Origin: Pseudodesulfovibrio cashew
Lineage (GTDB): Bacteria > Desulfobacterota > Desulfovibrionia > Desulfovibrionales > Desulfovibrionaceae
Assembly (NCBI RefSeq): GCF_009762795.1
Contig: NZ_CP046400.1
Coordinates: forward strand, 2,829,501 to 2,893,500
Reading direction: 5' to 3'
DNA length: 64,000 nucleotides
Part shown: piece by piece, positions 61,500 to 64,000 of the stretch
Numbering within the stretch: position 1 is the stretch's first letter
Layout: every line of letters begins with the position of its first letter
Program-made: the position numbers and the translations under genes
Notes under the pieces: generated by a model
Seen by the model: the letters and a program-made list of their open reading frames with translations, nothing else
The model's database searches: none
Told to the model about the DNA's origin: nothing

Positions 61500-63308
61500 C
61501 TACTTCTCCCACGATTTCAGGATGCTTTCAAGTTGAGACTCGGTGAATAGATCACGCAGCACCAGCGGGGAGTGGACCTCGCCCGGCCTGAAGAGTGCTG
61601 CCGTCGGGATGGACATGGACCCCAGGGCGCGGAGCACCCCTTCTCCTTCCATCGAACGTTCCGTGAGGTCAACCCGGATGAAGGTGACGCCGTACTTGCT
61701 TTTCCAGCGCCGGATGTTTTCGGGAGTGAGTACCGTGGCTTCCAACGCTTTGCAGGTGGGACACCAGTCCGCCGTAAAGTCCAAGAAAATTTTTTCCTTT
61801 CCTAACTTTTCCTTGAAGATAGCAACTTCGAAGGTTTCCCAGTTGTTGCCTTCCACGGTTTGGGGCGTTGTCCATGCGATGGTCCCGGCCAGGAGCAGCA
61901 GACTGAGCATGCGGATGCCCCATTTTAAGGCTGCGCCTGTCGAACGCATGCGCAGCCAGAGCCAGCCGCCCAGCAGTAACGCCCAGAGCGGGGCGAGGAC
62001 GCGAATCCAGCCGGTGCCGAGAGCGATGCCCGCCAGGTAGAAGGCCGTGCCCACGAGGAAAAAGGCGATCCCCTTTTCCACATATTCTATCCATGGCCCT
62101 GATTTGGGCAGGAAACGGGAGAGGCGCGGGTTGACGATCAACAGGATATAGGGGGAGGCCATGCCTACCCCGATGGAGATGAAGACCGTGGCGATGACGG
62201 CCCCGCCCTGGACCAGAGCCCAGCTGAGCACGCCGCCCAGGAAGGGGCCGCTGCAAGGGGTGGCGAGCAGGGTAGTCAGGTTGCCCGTGAAAAAGGCCTG
62301 GACGCGGGGATTCCTGCTTTCGTTGCCGAACTTGAGGTCGATGACAGGCAGGTGAAATAATCCGAACAGGCTGAGGGACAAGGCCATGATAACAAGGGCC
62401 ACGCCAAGGACGAGCCATTGCTTCTGGAACAGTGCACCCCAGGCCTGGCCCGTTGCGCCCAGGACCACGGCCAGCACAAGGAAGAAAGTGAGGATGCCTA
62501 AGGCGAAAAAGGTGTTGTGTTCACGGAAGGCCTGAATGCGTTCCTCCTCGCTCTCCATGGCGGTGGAGTTCAGGAGGGCGGAGAGCTTCAGGCTGACCAC
62601 GGGAAGGACGCACGGCATGATGTTCAGGATCAGTCCTGCCAGCAGTCCCATGAGCACAGCGGACAGCAGGCCCGTTACCTCGAGACCTGGTTGCAGGTAC
62701 CGGGGGGAGAAGTCCCATGTCGCGAATGTTTCCTCTTCAGGGGGAAGGGCTTCGGTTTGGGAGGCTTTGTCGGAGGTTGTCGATGCCAGAGTCTGGTATG
62801 CGGGCCACCACTCCTGTTTTTCGGCAGGGGGAAGCGAAGCCGTGTCTATACCCTCGCCGAAGGTCAGGTCACGGCGTACCGGGACGCATTTGGTTGGGTG
62901 GCAGAGGAGCAACTCCAGCCGCAGGGAGGCGGGAAGCGTCCCTCCTTTGGGCAGGATGATGAAAAGTTTGGTTCCACTCAGGTACTTGTTGACCATGATT
63001 GACGGATCGTACGTATCCGGTTTGCGGACTCCTTTCGGGTAGACCACGGTAAGGTCTTTGCCGTCCGCCGTGGTCCCGGTTAGCTGGGTTGGTTTGCCCA
63101 TCTCTCCGGGAACATTGGAGTAGGCGTACCAGTCCGGCTCCATGTCCAGAGAGAGAGTTATGACGGTCTCGCCAGCCTCTGTTCTGAATGCGTGCATGGG
63201 CATATCCAGCGGCAGGCTGGAGGGGGAAATTTGCGCATTGGCCGGGGTCCAGGCGAGGCAGAGGATGAGCGTTATAAACAGTATGGTAATCTGCCGGGTT
63301 AGCTTCAT
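61500..63308 (-). CDS. dsbD: Thiol:disulfide interchange protein DsbD
   Basis: The 602-residue protein has a signal peptide (about 1-25), an N-terminal periplasmic domain with CHPTKC (about residue 135), eight or so membrane segments with the redox cysteines in NIMPCVLPV and ATPCSGPFLG, and a C-terminal thioredoxin-like domain with WCPTCK. It carries electrons from cytoplasmic thioredoxin to the periplasm, for example for c-type cytochrome maturation, which fits the cytochrome-rich biology. Confidence 0.93.
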   Translation of the reverse strand: MKLTRQITILFITLILCLAWTPANAQISPSSLPLDMPMHAFRTEAGETVITLSLDMEPDWYAYSNVPGEMGKPTQLTGTTADGKDLTVVYPKGVRKPDTYDPSIMVNKYLSGTKLFIILPKGGTLPASLRLELLLCHPTKCVPVRRDLTFGEGIDTASLPPAEKQEWWPAYQTLASTTSDKASQTEALPPEEETFATWDFSPRYLQPGLEVTGLLSAVLMGLLAGLILNIMPCVLPVVSLKLSALLNSTAMESEEERIQAFREHNTFFALGILTFFLVLAVVLGATGQAWGALFQKQWLVLGVALVIMALSLSLFGLFHLPVIDLKFGNESRNPRVQAFFTGNLTTLLATPCSGPFLGGVLSWALVQGGAVIATVFISIGVGMASPYILLIVNPRLSRFLPKSGPWIEYVEKGIAFFLVGTAFYLAGIALGTGWIRVLAPLWALLLGGWLWLRMRSTGAALKWGIRMLSLLLLAGTIAWTTPQTVEGNNWETFEVAIFKEKLGKEKIFLDFTADWCPTCKALEATVLTPENIRRWKSKYGVTFIRVDLTERSMEGEGVLRALGSMSIPTAALFRPGEVHSPLVLRDLFTESQLESILKSWEK

Positions 63309-63342
63309 TTCGATCCTATGTGAAAAAAGTGAAAATTTGTTG

Positions 63343-63371
63343 TTGACAAATGTGACCGTGGCTTATAGATA
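63343..63371 (+). promoter_or_regulatory. Probable promoter of tRNA-Lys
   Basis: TTGACA at 63343-63348 and a TATAGAT-like -10 (63364-63370) stand about 36-64 bp upstream of the tRNA. The spacer is 15-17 nt depending on the -10 register. Confidence 0.5.
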
Positions 63372-63406
63372 TCTCTCCGTCGTGAGGGCAACCCGCGGCA
63401 CCGAGT

Positions 63407-63482
63407 GGGTCACTAGCTCAATTGGCAGAGCAGCGGACTCTTAATCCGGAGGTTCAAGGTTCGATTCCTTGGTGACCCACCA
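63407..63482 (+). tRNA. tRNA-Lys (anticodon CUU)
   Basis: GGGTCAC pairs with GTGACCC, D arm GCTC/GAGC, anticodon loop CTCTTAA (anticodon CTT) on stem GCGGA/TCCGG, T arm CAAGG-TTCGATT-CCTTG and encoded CCA. The G27-G43 pair is a mismatch. Anticodon CUU reads AAG (Lys). Confidence 0.93.
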
Positions 63483-63495
63483 CTCAGACTACCAA

Positions 63496-63520
63496 GCCCG
63501 GCTTCGGCCGGGCTTTTTTT
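63496..63520 (+). terminator. Terminator after tRNA-Lys
   Basis: GCCCGGC/GCCGGGC stem with UUCG tetraloop (63496-63513), followed by seven T. Confidence 0.92.
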
Positions 63521-63634
63521 GTGCCCTGTTTTCAGGGTGGGTGCTGTTATTTTTTGTGTTTGCATCAGGTAGACAATGTACCCGGAGCGGAGTGGGGTGA
63601 CAAGATAAACGAGGGGTGGAGGCAGCTTTCGTCC

Positions 63635-63675
63635 AAAGACAAAGGGCGTCCACTTGGTGGACGCCCTTTGTCTTT
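63635..63675. terminator. Terminator at the end of the PEP-CTERM gene
   Basis: Perfect 19-bp arms (63635-63653, 63657-63675) with a 3-nt loop. It follows the PEP-CTERM gene on the minus strand. Confidence 0.85.
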
Positions 63676-63690
63676 GATTGATGTCTGGTG

Positions 63691-64000
63691 TCAGCCGAGA
63701 ATGCGCTTGCGCCCGATGCCTACAAGGCCGAGCAGGCCTGCCGCGAGCAGGACGAACGTGGACGGCTCGGGAACGGAGCCGATGGTATCTTCGGAGACTT
63801 GCTCAACAGACCCGATGGTCATGTCGTCGAAACCGAATGCGTCGGCGTATGAGCCCCCTCCGAGATTGGAAAAGGTAATGGAAGTAAAAGGGTTGTCTGT
63901 GTCGATAAGGCCCCAGAAAAGAACCGAACCGCCGGTTATGCCGAGGGTGTGCGGGACTGCGTATTCTGTGGCTCCGGCAAAAATGCTCAACTGGCCGCTG
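63691..64000 (-). CDS. PEP-CTERM sorting-domain protein, C-terminal part
   Basis: Only the last 103 residues are in the window; the frame is open to base 64000. The C-terminus has the exosortase sorting signal VPEPSTFVLLAAGLLGLVG and a basic end GRKRILG. The part before is beta-rich (DNPFTSITFSNLGGGSYADAFG), as in exported adhesion-type proteins. The signal peptide and start lie beyond the edge. An exosortase gene would be expected elsewhere in the genome. Confidence 0.85.
   Translation of the reverse strand, partial: SGQLSIFAGATEYAVPHTLGITGGSVLFWGLIDTDNPFTSITFSNLGGGSYADAFGFDDMTIGSVEQVSEDTIGSVPEPSTFVLLAAGLLGLVGIGRKRILG

Noticed and set aside
1-64000. CRISPR arrays, insertion sequences, prophage or integrated element
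   Set aside because: No regularly spaced direct repeats, transposase, integrase or phage genes were seen; tRNA genes have no attachment-site duplication nearby.

Overview
The window looks like a chromosomal segment of a flagellated, Gram-negative sulfate reducer of the Desulfovibrio/Pseudodesulfovibrio type. The main signs are DsrC, a tungstate uptake system beside a tungsten aldehyde:ferredoxin oxidoreductase, a decaheme cytochrome joined to an Rnf complex, a polar-flagellum regulatory and export cluster (FlhF, FlhG, FliA, FlhA, FlhB, FliR) and LpxC. The genus is inferred from gene content only. I see no prophage, insertion sequence, CRISPR array or rRNA. Two tRNA genes are present (Val-CAC and Lys-CUU).

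Layout. 1-1641: start of an RfbB-type sugar-nucleotide dehydratase (cut by the window edge), TrmL and MobB. 1651-8371: molybdenum/tungsten block with tupCBA, a stand-alone ModE-type regulator (TunR-like), a ThiF/MoeB-like enzyme, a MoaD-like carrier, tungsten AOR, and a divergent gene with a possible beta-grasp segment. 9174-12727: a FecCD-type ABC importer whose last gene is a ModA-like protein without a signal peptide. 13057-19953: tRNA-Val, then dhcA-rnfCDGEAB, with RnfB fused to a GltD-like flavoprotein. 20192-28084: PhoA, YibE/F, PilZ protein, a thioredoxin-reductase-like flavoprotein, a sterol-desaturase-family enzyme, a response regulator with TPRs, an HD protein. 28278-31949: CheY-like, Tim44-like, a methyltransferase and YcaO. 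32152-37036: dsrC, rpmE, YqhQ-like, prfA-prmC, lpxC. 37138-47625: flagellar operon on the minus strand. 47689-56385: TtcA-like, DUF4340-like, rpoZ-dnaJ-moaC, hisHF, J-domain protein, YkgJ-like, CoA-binding protein, M24 peptidase. 56482-64000: flotillin/NfeD pair, PAS-GGDEF, iron alcohol dehydrogenase, DsbD, tRNA-Lys and the end of a PEP-CTERM protein.

How parts fit together. The most coherent novelty is a candidate Mo/W regulon. A spaced palindrome, ATTATG-N10-CATAAT, occurs in exact form before the AOR gene and before the divergent gene at 7805. Near matches lie before the TunR-like gene and before the FecCD-type importer. The shared site, together with the ModA-like last gene, suggests that this importer carries molybdate or tungstate rather than cobalamin or a siderophore. 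The second unusual feature is the Rnf complex: RnfC lacks the glycine-rich NADH/FMN loop, whereas RnfB carries a complete FAD/NADPH-type GltD module, so the pyridine-nucleotide site may have moved.

All functional calls come from reading motifs, lengths and gene order; no database search was run.
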